Shown piece by piece: positions 36,226 through 45,086 of a stretch of 64,000 nt of DNA. Positions within the stretch are counted from its first letter, which is position 1. Each line of letters begins with the position of its first letter. Under the pieces are notes generated by a model that was not told the origin of the DNA, ran no database searches, and was given only the letters and a program-made list of their open reading frames with translations. A program made the position numbers and the translations under genes. The stretch is from Pseudomonadales bacterium (GTDB lineage Bacteria; Pseudomonadota; Gammaproteobacteria; Pseudomonadales; Porticoccaceae): contig JACKOF010000001.1 of the NCBI GenBank assembly GCA_024234435.1, forward strand, positions 1,488,001 to 1,552,000, in the 5' to 3' direction.

Positions 36226-36521
36226 TCACCACTCCTGAACCCCACGGATCCCCTTTCCATAGCCTATGTCATTACGCTCCAAATAATGTAACCGGCAAGA
36301 CGCCGAAAGGCAAAGTAACACCGCAAACTGTACAGAAAACATCCAGCCCTGACCAATCGCTATTGCAAGTTAAGTATTTTTGTTAAAGTTTTATTGAATT
36401 TATAGTCGTAACCTGTTAAAAAAGAAAAGAATATTAAAAAAGCCGTCACCACAGCATCATACGGGTAAAAAATAACAATAAAGCGCACTTGACCAACAAT
36501 ATTGGAACACAGGAGCCAGAC
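36226..36521. other. 296-bp intergenic region
   Basis: An AT-rich divergent gap between the DUF4124 gene and the muramidase-like gene. Only a weak promoter-like pair is visible (TTGTTA, 15 bp, TATAGT near 36379-36410). No gene, tRNA or strong hairpin seen. Confidence 0.4.
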
Positions 36522-37010
36522 ATGCTTTTTACCGCAGACGACCTTCGTCACTGGGCCATTAGAGACACACTGAAATATCTAGATGAATATTCCCCAGCAG
36601 CTGAGAACCTGCTGCTGGGAACGGCTGCGCAGGAATCGGGGCTGGGAATCTCGCTACACGAAGGAAAACGCTGGGGTATTTACCACCTCACCGCCACCAC
36701 ACATCGCGCAATTTGGGACAAGTACCTGATTCAGTACCCTGAACTTGCCAGCCGTGTCAGAGGCATTGCCGGGCAACACAGTTTTTTAAAGGATCCACAC
36801 TCAGAGTTGGTAACCAACCTCAAATACGCTACTGCTATCGCCTGGATGGTATATCGGCGGTGTGAACAGCCGCTGCCTGAAGCAGACGATACAACAGCAA
36901 TAGCCCGGTACTGGTATCGACACTTTCATCCCAAGCCTATTGGCACCGAAAAGCAGTTCATTCGCAATTACCGGGAATTGGTAGAACCCGAAAAAGCGCT
37001 GGTTGCCTGA
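36522..37010 (+). CDS. Phage-type transglycosylase-like protein
   Basis: 162 residues from the ATG with CAGGAG six bases upstream; the frame extends upstream without a better start. No signal peptide. The segment NLLLGTAAQESGLGISLHEG followed by GIYHLTATTHRAIWDKYL resembles phage proteins with the pattern LLLGTA.ESxL ... GxFQMEPATHDDIW. In those the Glu of QES is the likely lysozyme-like catalytic residue. The C-terminal ARYWYRHFHPKPIGTEKQF is also phage-like. No other phage gene is nearby, so it is an isolated, possibly domesticated gene. Confidence 0.6.
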   Translation: MLFTADDLRHWAIRDTLKYLDEYSPAAENLLLGTAAQESGLGISLHEGKRWGIYHLTATTHRAIWDKYLIQYPELASRVRGIAGQHSFLKDPHSELVTNLKYATAIAWMVYRRCEQPLPEADDTTAIARYWYRHFHPKPIGTEKQFIRNYRELVEPEKALVA

Positions 37011-37036
37011 GTATTCTATCTATCGGTACCTGCCTG

Positions 37037-37909
37037 CTACTCAACCACTTTATGCTGTGGCACCTGCACCTCATGAAACAGGTTAACCATACCAATGCGC
37101 TCGGCAGAGCGTTCTATAGACAGGCTGGAAAAATCAAATAAATCGGTATCGGCTAGCTGTGAGGGTGCCACATTTTTGATTGCCGCAAAAATGGTTTCCA
37201 ACCGGCCCGGATTCTGCCGCTCCCAGCCCGACAACATTTCTTTCACTACCTGCCTTTGCAGGTTGTCCTGGGAACCGCAAAGATTACAGGGAATCACCGG
37301 AAACTGCTTGTGCTGCGCATAATCGGCCAGATCATCTTCTTTGCAATAAGCCAGTGGTCGAATCACCACATTTCGCCGGTCATCACTCAATAATTTGGGC
37401 GGCATGGATTTGAGTTTGCCGTTATAAAACATATTCAGAAACAGTGTTTCAATCATATCGTCGCGATGGTGGCCCAGTGCAATCTTGGTTGCGCCAATCT
37501 GCTGCGCAAAACCATACAAGGTTCCACGGCGCAACCGCGAACAGAGGCTGCAATAGGTTTTCCCCTCCGGAATAATCTCAGTCACTACGCTATAAGTGTC
37601 TTTCTCCAGAATATGAAACGGCACCCCTTCCTGCTCCAGATAACCCGGCAGAATATGTTCAGGAAAGCCTGGCTGCTTCTGATCAAGATTAACGGCCACG
37701 ATCTGAAACGAAATTGGCGCCGTTTTTTGCAGGTTGCGCAAAATATCGAGCATGCAAAAGGAATCCTTGCCGCCAGACAGACAAATCATCACCTTGTCAC
37801 CGTCTTCGATCATATTGTAATCAGCAATGGCATTGCCAACGTTACGACGCAGTCGCTTCTGCAGCTTGTTAAATTCCAGTCGTTGCTTTCTGTTATCAAA
37901 ATCAGTCAT
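37037..37909 (-). CDS. ttcA: tRNA 2-thiocytidine(32) synthetase TtcA
   Basis: 290 residues. The PP-loop ATPase motif CLSGGKDSFCML and two Fe-S cysteine pairs, YCSLCSRLRRG and IPCNLCGSQ, together with GHHRDDMIETLFLNMFYNGKL, identify TtcA. It uses ATP and a [4Fe-4S] cluster to thiolate C32 of certain tRNAs. It appears to be transcribed alone. Confidence 0.97.
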   Translation of the reverse strand: MTDFDNRKQRLEFNKLQKRLRRNVGNAIADYNMIEDGDKVMICLSGGKDSFCMLDILRNLQKTAPISFQIVAVNLDQKQPGFPEHILPGYLEQEGVPFHILEKDTYSVVTEIIPEGKTYCSLCSRLRRGTLYGFAQQIGATKIALGHHRDDMIETLFLNMFYNGKLKSMPPKLLSDDRRNVVIRPLAYCKEDDLADYAQHKQFPVIPCNLCGSQDNLQRQVVKEMLSGWERQNPGRLETIFAAIKNVAPSQLADTDLFDFSSLSIERSAERIGMVNLFHEVQVPQHKVVE

Positions 37910-38019
37910 GGAGAATCTTCAGGGCGTATGAGCCAACTTTAAAGGCGCAGCATTGTACGGTTTTTAAACAGTGCACCCAAGTGCGTAACGACAAAAAATG
38001 TTGATCCGCCCTGTCGCGG

Positions 38020-39024
38020 TTACAGGTCGCGCCCGATTTCGGCCAGCAATTCAAAGGAACGCAACCGTTCTTTCTGATCATAGACAGAGGCGACTGCCAT
38101 AATTTCATCCGCACCGGTTTTGTCCACAAAATCGCTTAATTGTGCCCCTACAGTTTCAGGCGTACCCACCATGGAACAGCCCAACATATGATCGAGATGC
38201 GCTTCAATCTGAGGTGACAACAACGCATTAATATCCGCTACTGGCGGGGCCAGCAATGATCGCTGATTCGTTAGAATACCAATATAGGCTTGCTGCGTAG
38301 AGGTAAACAAATAAGCAGCCCGCTCCTCAGTCTCTGCAACCGTTATGTTGGCTGCAACCATGAGGTATGGTTCTTTGAGCTGTTCAGACGGCTGGAAATT
38401 CTCTCGATACAATTTTACCGCAGCCATTAAATCTGCTGGGGCAAAATGTGCTGCAAAAGCATAAGGCAAACCCAACTGAGCTGCTAACCGGGCACCAAAC
38501 AGACTTGAACCCAGTATCCACAGCGGAACAGGGAGCCCTGCTCCGGGAACCGCCTGCACAGGCTGCCCCGGCTGCGCAGGCTTAAAGTAGGATTGCAACT
38601 CAACAACATCCTGAGGGAAAGTATCGGCACTGTTGACGTTGCGCCGCAGCGCCCGCAAGGTAATGCCATCCGTCCCGGGAGCGCGTCCAAGGCCGAGATC
38701 AATCCGTCCCGGATAAAGGGATTCCAGCGTACCAAACTGCTCCGCGATCACCAGTGGTGAATGGTTGGGGAGCATCACCCCTCCCGCCCCTACCCGAATA
38801 CTGCTCGTTCCGCCTGCGATATAACCGATAAAAACCGATGTTGCCGCACTGGCAATGCCCACCATATTATGATGTTCAGCCAACCAAAAACGGTGATATC
38901 CGCAAATCTCCGCATGGCGAGCTAATTCGAGAGAGCTTTGTAACGCCTCTGCCGGGGTGAAGCCTCTGCGAACGTACGCTAAATCAAGTATCGACAGAGG
39001 TAGGGTGCCGGATTTCATTGCCAT
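38020..39024 (-). CDS. Luciferase-like (LLM class) flavin-dependent oxidoreductase
   Basis: 334 residues of the bacterial-luciferase-like TIM barrel: FWLAEHHNMVGIASAATSV, GGVMLPNHSPLVIAEQFGTL and IDLGLGRAPGTD are typical of the YhbW/MsnO8-like subgroup. It is expected to use FMNH2 from a partner reductase; the substrate is unknown. The start could be the first or third codon (both Met). No reductase lies alongside. Confidence 0.9.
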   Translation of the reverse strand: MAMKSGTLPLSILDLAYVRRGFTPAEALQSSLELARHAEICGYHRFWLAEHHNMVGIASAATSVFIGYIAGGTSSIRVGAGGVMLPNHSPLVIAEQFGTLESLYPGRIDLGLGRAPGTDGITLRALRRNVNSADTFPQDVVELQSYFKPAQPGQPVQAVPGAGLPVPLWILGSSLFGARLAAQLGLPYAFAAHFAPADLMAAVKLYRENFQPSEQLKEPYLMVAANITVAETEERAAYLFTSTQQAYIGILTNQRSLLAPPVADINALLSPQIEAHLDHMLGCSMVGTPETVGAQLSDFVDKTGADEIMAVASVYDQKERLRSFELLAEIGRDL

Positions 39025-39271
39025 AGTGTTGTTTCGGTGCCGTTTGCTAAAAGCAGAGCATAACGGATATCAATTCTGACCAACAGCTCAAAACCTTGAA
39101 TATACCTGATAAAACCCTGCCCATAACGCAGCGATTGAATCGGGTATGAGATAGGCGAATCTACCCTCTGGGCTTATCACCAAGCACGACTTCTTCAGTA
39201 TCAACAAAGAAAGAACATAGGCTCAACCCTGACTATCTGGTCCCGGTGCGGCAGGCGCTAACAAGTCACCA
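39025..39271. other. 247-bp gap, nothing recognised
   Basis: The stretch between the TonB receptor stop and the LLM oxidoreductase start. I see no gene, terminator or repeat. It must contain the promoter of the oxidoreductase. Confidence 0.4.
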
Positions 39272-41320
39272 TCACCATTGATAGGAAATAGCGAAAAAAG
39301 CTGTCCTGGGCGCACCGGGGAAATAGCGCTCTCCCGAAAAAGCCGTGTAATCAGCACGATCAGCGTAGCGGCGATCAGTCGCGTTAATCAGTCGCGCACT
39401 CAGTTCAACATTTGGAGATAACTGATACTGCCCCCGAAGATTAAGCAGGTCATGACCTGGGTAGCGATGTTTATTTTCAGGGTCGGTGTAATAGGAGCCC
39501 ACGTGTTGCCACTCTATCTCAAAACTCAGCGCATCGGTCGGGGTCCAGTTCACCGCCATATTGCCAAAGTGATGCGGGGCTGAATCAATATTGTCGCCCT
39601 TCTCGATACCTGAATCGGGATCATGGTGATCATAGGTATGCCTGGCCTGGGTAGCCGCCAAACTCACGGTCAGCTGGTCAGAAAAGTCATAAGCCAATGA
39701 CAATTCCAGCCCAAGATGACGAGAGCGGCCGGAGTCAATCGTGAAAAAATCACTGTTACGATAGATCAGGTTACGCTTCTTCATGGCGTAGGCAACTATT
39801 TCGTATTTCAGCCTGCCACTATCAGACTGATAACCCAGTTCAATACTGTTCAATTTTTCGGAGTCAATGTCTGTTAGCTGCTGATCCCGTTGCAAACGAT
39901 AAAGTTCCACTGCTTGAGGGGCCCGAAAACCGCTTGCCAGAGAAAAGAAAAACCGTTGATTGTCGGAAATCCGGTAGTTCAAGCCCAGTTTGGGGCTGAA
40001 ATTATTAAATGTATCCTTGCCGTCAGCTGGCCGACTGTACCGGCAACCACCAAAACCGCAGGGGGTGCCATCATCTCGTGTTCGTCCGTCCAGCATGCGG
40101 TTATCGTAATCGTATTGCATCCACTCATAGCGAGCCGATAAAGACAGCGATAAATCTTCTGTAAGCTGATAATTCCAGTGAATAAACGGCGCCAGCTGGA
40201 CCGCTTTAACGGTGTAGTCATAATGATCACCCACCGGAATTGTTGCCTGCAGAAAAGCCGAGCCGCCAGTCGGCTGATCCTGGCTTTGCTTTAGCCAGCC
40301 ATCGACATACTCGCCGTCAAACCCGATAACAAACCGGCTTTTTTTCGCCGCTATAAAATAGGCCGATTGCCAGCCAACGCTGTGCTGGCCATTTTCTTCG
40401 AGTGGCGTGCCCGGCAAAAAGTGCTGCAAGAATGCCATGTCACTATAGCGGACATAGGGTGTCACTACCCAGTGATTACCCGGATCTTCATTTTCGATTC
40501 GCGTCCATAATCGCACCGCTTGTGCATCACGGTAAGCCTCGGGGTTAGGGTTGCTCTCGGTCACGGATTTGTCCCGGTAGCTGTTTGCCCCCGTGATATA
40601 ACCCGCTGTCTCCTGATTGAGGTTGATCACGGTCATGCCTGCCGTGATCCGGTATTCGTCTGTGCGGCCTTGATATTTAAGTGTTAATTTTTGCTGATCT
40701 ACACTGTAGTCATCACGAAAGCCCTGATCTTCAATACCGGTAAAAAAAACTGCCCATTGTTCATTACCAGCCTGCAATTGTGTGCGGTAATAATCTTCGC
40801 TGCTCATCTCTACAGATGCTGAATTGGCAAAAGATCCTGGCTCTGGCGTTATCACGTTCACCACCCCGTGCAAGGCATTGGAACCGTACAACACTTCACT
40901 CGGACCGCGTATAACATCAATGCGGTCCGCGACATCAGAGTGCGATTCAAACAACTCATTAACGTTGCAGAACCCGGCCGGGCGCAGCGGGATACCCTCT
41001 TCAGCCATCAGAAAACTGCCACAGGCTCCGGCACCCGTCAGCACAGGTGAGCGGATTGCAGGCAAATATTCCTGACCGCTGTTGTGGTGGAGATTAACAC
41101 CAGGTATCCGTGCCAGGGCTTCCTGTATATGGGTTGCTCCAAGTAATGCTATCTCTTCACTATTGAGGGAGGAATGACTGCCAGTAAAAACTTGCTGATC
41201 AATCGGTATACGAAGAGCCGACACCAGAACCTCTTCCACCCCCGAGCCGTTTACCCCCTGCCCGTGTGCAACAGAAACAAAGCACAATACAGCTATTACC
41301 TTACGTAAAAATGACAACAC
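39272..41320 (-). CDS. TonB-dependent outer-membrane receptor with disulfide-type plug
   Basis: 682 residues from a GTG with GAGGGAT five bases upstream. The signal peptide ends near VSVAHGQG and a TonB box EEVLVSALR follows. The plug has ALARIPGVNLHHNSGQ, a Cys pair in VLTGAGACGSF and AGFCNVNELFE (probable disulfide), and IDVIRGPSEVLYGSNALHGVVNV. The barrel ends FFAISYQW. A second Cys pair (CGFGGC, about residue 425) lies in an extracellular-loop-like insertion. This plug type is common in marine gammaproteobacteria, with substrate unassigned. No transporter genes are adjacent. Confidence 0.93.
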   Translation of the reverse strand: MLSFLRKVIAVLCFVSVAHGQGVNGSGVEEVLVSALRIPIDQQVFTGSHSSLNSEEIALLGATHIQEALARIPGVNLHHNSGQEYLPAIRSPVLTGAGACGSFLMAEEGIPLRPAGFCNVNELFESHSDVADRIDVIRGPSEVLYGSNALHGVVNVITPEPGSFANSASVEMSSEDYYRTQLQAGNEQWAVFFTGIEDQGFRDDYSVDQQKLTLKYQGRTDEYRITAGMTVINLNQETAGYITGANSYRDKSVTESNPNPEAYRDAQAVRLWTRIENEDPGNHWVVTPYVRYSDMAFLQHFLPGTPLEENGQHSVGWQSAYFIAAKKSRFVIGFDGEYVDGWLKQSQDQPTGGSAFLQATIPVGDHYDYTVKAVQLAPFIHWNYQLTEDLSLSLSARYEWMQYDYDNRMLDGRTRDDGTPCGFGGCRYSRPADGKDTFNNFSPKLGLNYRISDNQRFFFSLASGFRAPQAVELYRLQRDQQLTDIDSEKLNSIELGYQSDSGRLKYEIVAYAMKKRNLIYRNSDFFTIDSGRSRHLGLELSLAYDFSDQLTVSLAATQARHTYDHHDPDSGIEKGDNIDSAPHHFGNMAVNWTPTDALSFEIEWQHVGSYYTDPENKHRYPGHDLLNLRGQYQLSPNVELSARLINATDRRYADRADYTAFSGERYFPGAPRTAFFAISYQW

Positions 41321-41362
41321 ATATCCCTCATGATCACTGTTCTGACCTATTAATTAAACGAT

Positions 41363-41497
41363 TCAAACCTGCCAACTGACCGTGGCGGAAACAACTTCAG
41401 TACTGCTTGTATGAAATACCTCATACGCCATATCATCAAAACCCTGCGTAATATTTATCAGAATGATTAGCCCAACAGCCAATTTATCGACATCCAT
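41363..41497 (-). CDS. Candidate small ORF, 44 aa, upstream of the TonB receptor
   Basis: ATG with CCTGAGG ten bases upstream, ending 42 bp before the receptor GTG on the same strand. It begins MDVDKLAVGLIILINITQGF and ends SATVSWQV; one hydrophobic stretch, no Cys. It could be a leader or a small membrane peptide cotranscribed with the receptor. No family recognised and translation is unproven. Confidence 0.3.
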   Translation of the reverse strand: MDVDKLAVGLIILINITQGFDDMAYEVFHTSSTEVVSATVSWQV

Positions 41498-41630
41498 GTT
41501 CTAAAAACCTCAGGCCTCCTTCCCGCCATCAAGAAAACTTTTCACACAATCCAAATTACTTGAGGCGATAATACGTGAATAGCGCTCATGCTGATACCGC
41601 ACAGAGCTTGTTGAAAAAATAGCTATTTTC

Positions 41631-41849
41631 ATGAAACGGATCTATACACGTGCAAGCCAGGATATGATGAGCCGGATGGTGGTAACACCGGCGCAAATGG
41701 ATAGCGCTGTTAAGGCCTATCGGAATTGCGGGATGGTAGCCAAGGTGCTGGCTGAAGTGCATCAGGGACCGGTAATAAAAACAATAATCCGACGGGATGG
41801 GCAGGGACTGATGATTGACGCGCTGGCTCCCGCACCGGTACAGAAATAG
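41631..41849 (+). CDS. Hypothetical 72-aa protein
   Basis: 72 residues, KRIYTRASQDMMSRMVVTPA at the start, with a plausible composition (basic N-terminus, a central helix AVKAYRNCGMVAKVLAEVHQ, then a VIKTIIRRDGQGLMIDALAP strand-turn-strand). No clear ribosome site and no recognised family. It lies alone in a 700-bp region between two minus-strand genes. The opposite-strand frame here looks less protein-like. Confidence 0.4.
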   Translation: MKRIYTRASQDMMSRMVVTPAQMDSAVKAYRNCGMVAKVLAEVHQGPVIKTIIRRDGQGLMIDALAPAPVQK

Positions 41850-41980
41850 ACCTGATGTATCTAACACTCAGTGTCTAGAAGAAGACAACACCTTGCTTCA
41901 AGGTGCTCGGCTGCTCAACGGCAACAACTCCGATCGATAACACAGGTATCAGTAAATTATTAAATCCGGTTTTACAACCG

Positions 41981-42007
41981 GTTAGGGTTAGACGGGCTAA
42001 CCCTAAC
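41981..42007. terminator. Hairpin downstream of the DUF547 gene
   Basis: A perfect 11-bp inverted repeat GTTAGGGTTAG / CTAACCCTAAC with a five-base loop, 18 bp past the DUF547 stop (read on the minus strand), directly followed by a second short hairpin (CCGG-TTGTAAAA-CCGG). No long T-tract, so terminator activity is inferred. Confidence 0.5.
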
Positions 42008-42025
42008 AACAGAAATGCTTGACTG

Positions 42026-42835
42026 CTAATCGTTTAATGACCAGTCATAGTCATACTTTATCTTGCCATTGAAACCGAGCAAATATAGCGCCAGACGATC
42101 ATCGGCATAGTGGGCAAACATTTTCATCATGGCCTTTTTATCCTTGGCGAAATCTTTACTGTACCAATTAAAAAGGCTGGAAACTTTCATTTCACCCTTT
42201 TTCAGGTGAACGCCTCTAGGGTGATTAATGTATTCCTTGCCAGCACTCTTCAACAGACTGCGTACGTTAGCCCCGCTAAAAGCAACAGGCTGCAGATTGG
42301 GACAGCTGACACTGGCGCAATTCAGACCAAAGTGAATCTTGTGATCTTTCCATATGGGTCTCAGAATACGGTGTTCAATATCGTTAAGCGACAATTCCTT
42401 CCCTTCAACTTTCACCAGAGTTTTGTCCCAGGGACCGCGGCTCAACAGGCCGCCAATTTCGGTAATACTGTCAATCGGGTAATGTTTAACAACCAGCTGT
42501 ACCGTTAAGGCATTATAAAGATTCAACCAGTAAGCTTTTTGTTCGCGGCGGTTATATTGACGGGGATCAGTCTTGCTGAGTTTTTTGATATATCGATCAA
42601 GTTTTTTACTATCGGCATTGCTCACTTCGCCATAGCGAAAACGATTAATACCCGAAGGGTCGTTCGTTACCAAGTATCGCTTGAGAATATCATTCCAATC
42701 AGAGTGATTAATTTGTTTGTGGCTTTGCTCATCACTGTGATCCCAAAAAGCCCAGTACTCAGACTTTGGCGCAGCCTGAATCTGCGCACTGAAAAGCAAT
42801 ATCAACACATACGATAATCCGAATATTTTTTTCAC
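42026..42835 (-). CDS. Exported DUF547 protein
   Basis: 269 residues from a GTG preceded by GAGGGGGCGG, which puts a clean signal peptide (KKIFGLSYVLILLFSAQIQA) at the N-terminus. An ATG 13 codons upstream would spoil it. DUF547 features: QKAYWLNLYNALTVQLVVKHYP, GPWDKTLVKVEGKELSLNDIEHRILR, HFGLNCASVSCPNL and WYSKDF. The conserved Cys pair and His suggest a papain/transglutaminase-like fold of unknown activity, acting in the envelope. Confidence 0.9.
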   Translation of the reverse strand: MKKIFGLSYVLILLFSAQIQAAPKSEYWAFWDHSDEQSHKQINHSDWNDILKRYLVTNDPSGINRFRYGEVSNADSKKLDRYIKKLSKTDPRQYNRREQKAYWLNLYNALTVQLVVKHYPIDSITEIGGLLSRGPWDKTLVKVEGKELSLNDIEHRILRPIWKDHKIHFGLNCASVSCPNLQPVAFSGANVRSLLKSAGKEYINHPRGVHLKKGEMKVSSLFNWYSKDFAKDKKAMMKMFAHYADDRLALYLLGFNGKIKYDYDWSLND

Positions 42836-42924
42836 TTTCCGCCCCCTCAGAGCTTTATTGGCACACTCTAACAATAAATTTGTTCGTCAGCCTTCTTTGT
42901 TATCACCCGGAAGGCTAACATACA

Positions 42925-44247
42925 ATGCCAACTTCTCAACTTGTGAATCAACGCGCTATGGAACCCTTGAGTACGTCTCAAATTCTCGACATTGACCGCG
43001 AGCATATATGGCACCCCTATTCATCTCTTACCCGGCCAATTCCTGCGTATCCGGTAGTGGGCGCCAAGGGCGTTCGCATACAACTGGCAGATGGCCGTGA
43101 GTTAATCGATGGCATGGCTTCCTGGTGGTCGGTTCTTCATGGCTACAATCACCCGGCACTGAATCAGGCTGCCCGGCAACAAATAGACAACTTCAGCCAC
43201 ATTATGTTCGGTGGCCTCACTCACGAACCGGCAGCAAGACTTTGTAAAACACTTGTAGACGTTACCCCTGAAGGCTTAAACAAGGTATTTTTAAGTGATT
43301 CCGGTTCTGTCAGTGTTGAAGTGGCCATGAAAATGGCCATTCAGTATTGGCAATCTCTGCAACAACCGGGAAAAACCCGTTTTCTCAGCCTGCGTAACGG
43401 CTATCACGGAGACACTTTTGGTGCCATGTCCATCTGCGACCCGATAACAGGCATGCACCACCTGTTTAAAGGAGTGATACAAGAAAACCTGTTTGCAGAA
43501 GCACCGTCATGCAAGTTTGAGGACACCTGGGATGACTCTTGCATTGCTGATTTCAAGCAACTGATTGAAAGACACCATCGCGAACTTGCGGCAGTCACAC
43601 TTGAACCCATCGTACAGGGTACAGGCGGCATGCGCTTCTATTCCCCTCACTATCTCAAACGGGTGCGCACACTTTGCGACCAATACGACGTGTTATTGAT
43701 TGCCGATGAAATTGCCACTGGCTTTGGTCGTACAGGTAAGTTTTTCGCTTGCGAATGGGCTGAAATTACACCGGATATTTTATGCCTTGGCAAGGCTCTG
43801 ACCGCCGGTTATATGACCCTGGCCGGAACACTGTGCACAGACAAAATCAGTAACGGGATCTGTCATGGCGAGGCTGGTGTTTTTATGCACGGCCCAACCT
43901 TTATGGGCAACCCGCTGGCCTGTGCCGTTGCCAACTGTAATATAGAGTTGCTGTTGCAGAACGACTGGCATTCACAGGTGCAGCGGATTTCAGCCTTGCT
44001 CAAGAACGAACTATCTTCAGCAAAATCATTACCGAATGTTGCCGACATACGGGTACTCGGTGCAATCGGCATAATAGAAATGACGCAACCTGTCGACCTG
44101 CCCAAGTTCCAGAAGCAATGTGTCGACAAGGGAATCTGGGTACGTCCGTTTGGGAAGCTGGTATACGTGATGCCACCCTATATCACAAGCAACGAAGATT
44201 TAACGGTACTTACCAGAACCTTAGTTGAGATTGTCAAAAAACATTGA
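42925..44247 (+). CDS. bioA: Adenosylmethionine-8-amino-7-oxononanoate aminotransferase
   Basis: 440 residues of PLP fold type I class III. IWHPYSSLTRPIPAYPVV near the start, MASWWSVLHGYNHP, LRNGYHGDTFGAMSICDP, LIADEIATGFGRTGKFFACEW and the PLP Lys in LCLGKALTAGYM are diagnostic of BioA. It makes diaminopelargonate in biotin synthesis. GGAAGG lies eleven bases before the first ATG; an ATG 11 codons on is possible. It stands apart from other bio genes, as in several gammaproteobacteria. No BirA operator is evident. Confidence 0.96.
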   Translation: MPTSQLVNQRAMEPLSTSQILDIDREHIWHPYSSLTRPIPAYPVVGAKGVRIQLADGRELIDGMASWWSVLHGYNHPALNQAARQQIDNFSHIMFGGLTHEPAARLCKTLVDVTPEGLNKVFLSDSGSVSVEVAMKMAIQYWQSLQQPGKTRFLSLRNGYHGDTFGAMSICDPITGMHHLFKGVIQENLFAEAPSCKFEDTWDDSCIADFKQLIERHHRELAAVTLEPIVQGTGGMRFYSPHYLKRVRTLCDQYDVLLIADEIATGFGRTGKFFACEWAEITPDILCLGKALTAGYMTLAGTLCTDKISNGICHGEAGVFMHGPTFMGNPLACAVANCNIELLLQNDWHSQVQRISALLKNELSSAKSLPNVADIRVLGAIGIIEMTQPVDLPKFQKQCVDKGIWVRPFGKLVYVMPPYITSNEDLTVLTRTLVEIVKKH

Positions 44248-44309
44248 TAATTAGACTAAGTGTGCCTAATCCATTACTCTGGGAAAAAATAAAACAATAA
44301 GGACAAGGC

Positions 44310-44525
44310 ATGGATTGCAGACAAAACGAAGAACAGAAAACCCGCTTTCGCACCGAACGTTTTCAGCTGATCAATGGCAAATGGTACTTCTCGATTCGAG
44401 AATCATTTGAGCCCGTTGGCCCCTTCGAAACCAAAGAAGAAGCAAAATTCGAAGCGGAGATGGCCGTCCGCAAAATGGAAGAAGGCGACAATCCTTTCGG
44501 GGTACAAACCCGCTATAGCAAATAG
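44310..44525 (+). CDS. DUF6316 family protein, copy A
   Basis: 71 residues; AAGGA precedes the ATG. The motif TRFRTERFQLINGKWYFSIRE then PVGPFETKEEAKFEAEMAV is a compact beta-beta-alpha unit shared with the next gene (HFRTDRIVQINNQWYFMTRE, PLGPFDS). It is a small cytoplasmic protein of unknown function. Confidence 0.8.
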   Translation: MDCRQNEEQKTRFRTERFQLINGKWYFSIRESFEPVGPFETKEEAKFEAEMAVRKMEEGDNPFGVQTRYSK

Positions 44526-44699
44526 AACACCTGAATATAGCCCATATATGGACTAATGGTGAATTTATGGACATCAGTGGTCTCAACTCGCTTGGCTTTC
44601 TTTGAAATCAGGCTAAAATTAACCTAGATGAACAGGCGTAAAAGCACCGAGTGACAACTAGGGCTTTGCGGGATGCAAAAGTTTGTAGAGGACAGCACA

Positions 44700-44927
44700 A
44701 TGAGCCAAAGAAAGGGCGAGGACGACCGAACGCACTTTCGTACCGACCGGATCGTACAGATTAATAATCAATGGTATTTTATGACAAGAGAGTCTGGGGA
44801 TCCGTTAGGGCCTTTTGATTCTTATGACCGAACAGTTAGGGAAGCAAAACATTACTTAAAAGATCTGGAAAAATATGCGGACCCTACTCTGCTTTACATA
44901 CCAATTCGCAGCCAAAAAATTCGTTAG
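44700..44927 (+). CDS. DUF6316 family protein, copy B
   Basis: 75 residues from the ATG preceded by AGGA; a frame nine codons longer exists. It is paralogous to copy A, with the same R-T-(D/E)-R, W-Y-F and G-P-F landmarks at the same spacing. The C-terminus differs (LKDLEKYADPTLLYIPIRSQ). It lies 174 bp after copy A, so it may have its own promoter. It is followed by a clear terminator. Confidence 0.78.
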   Translation: MSQRKGEDDRTHFRTDRIVQINNQWYFMTRESGDPLGPFDSYDRTVREAKHYLKDLEKYADPTLLYIPIRSQKIR

Positions 44928-44982
44928 CCTGCACTGCAAAAAAAGCTAACTTTACCCTTATTGAACAAAAATAGTTCGAACA

Positions 44983-45021
44983 AAAAAATGCGCTCAAAGC
45001 TTTTACTCTGGCGCATTTTTT
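44983..45021. terminator. Bidirectional terminator between DUF6316 B and rpmE
   Basis: An 11-bp perfect stem AAAAAATGCGC (44983-44993) / GCGCATTTTTT (45011-45021) with a 17-base loop, flanked by A and T runs. It serves the plus-strand DUF6316 gene and the minus-strand rpmE gene. Confidence 0.85.
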
Positions 45022-45086
45022 ATTGCCTTTAATATAAGAGCGAAAACACCCTGGGTCAGGCGTAACCTCTTATTATTTCTTGCGAC

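Noticed and set aside
41442..41460. Fur-box-like sequence before the second TonB receptor
   Set aside because: Only about 10 of 14 positions match the core palindrome, it lies within a candidate small ORF, and it is over 120 bp from the receptor.
41586..41867. 93-codon minus-strand frame
   Set aside because: Rich in His, Tyr, Cys and Ser without a ribosome site; the plus-strand 72-codon frame looks slightly more plausible, though also uncertain.
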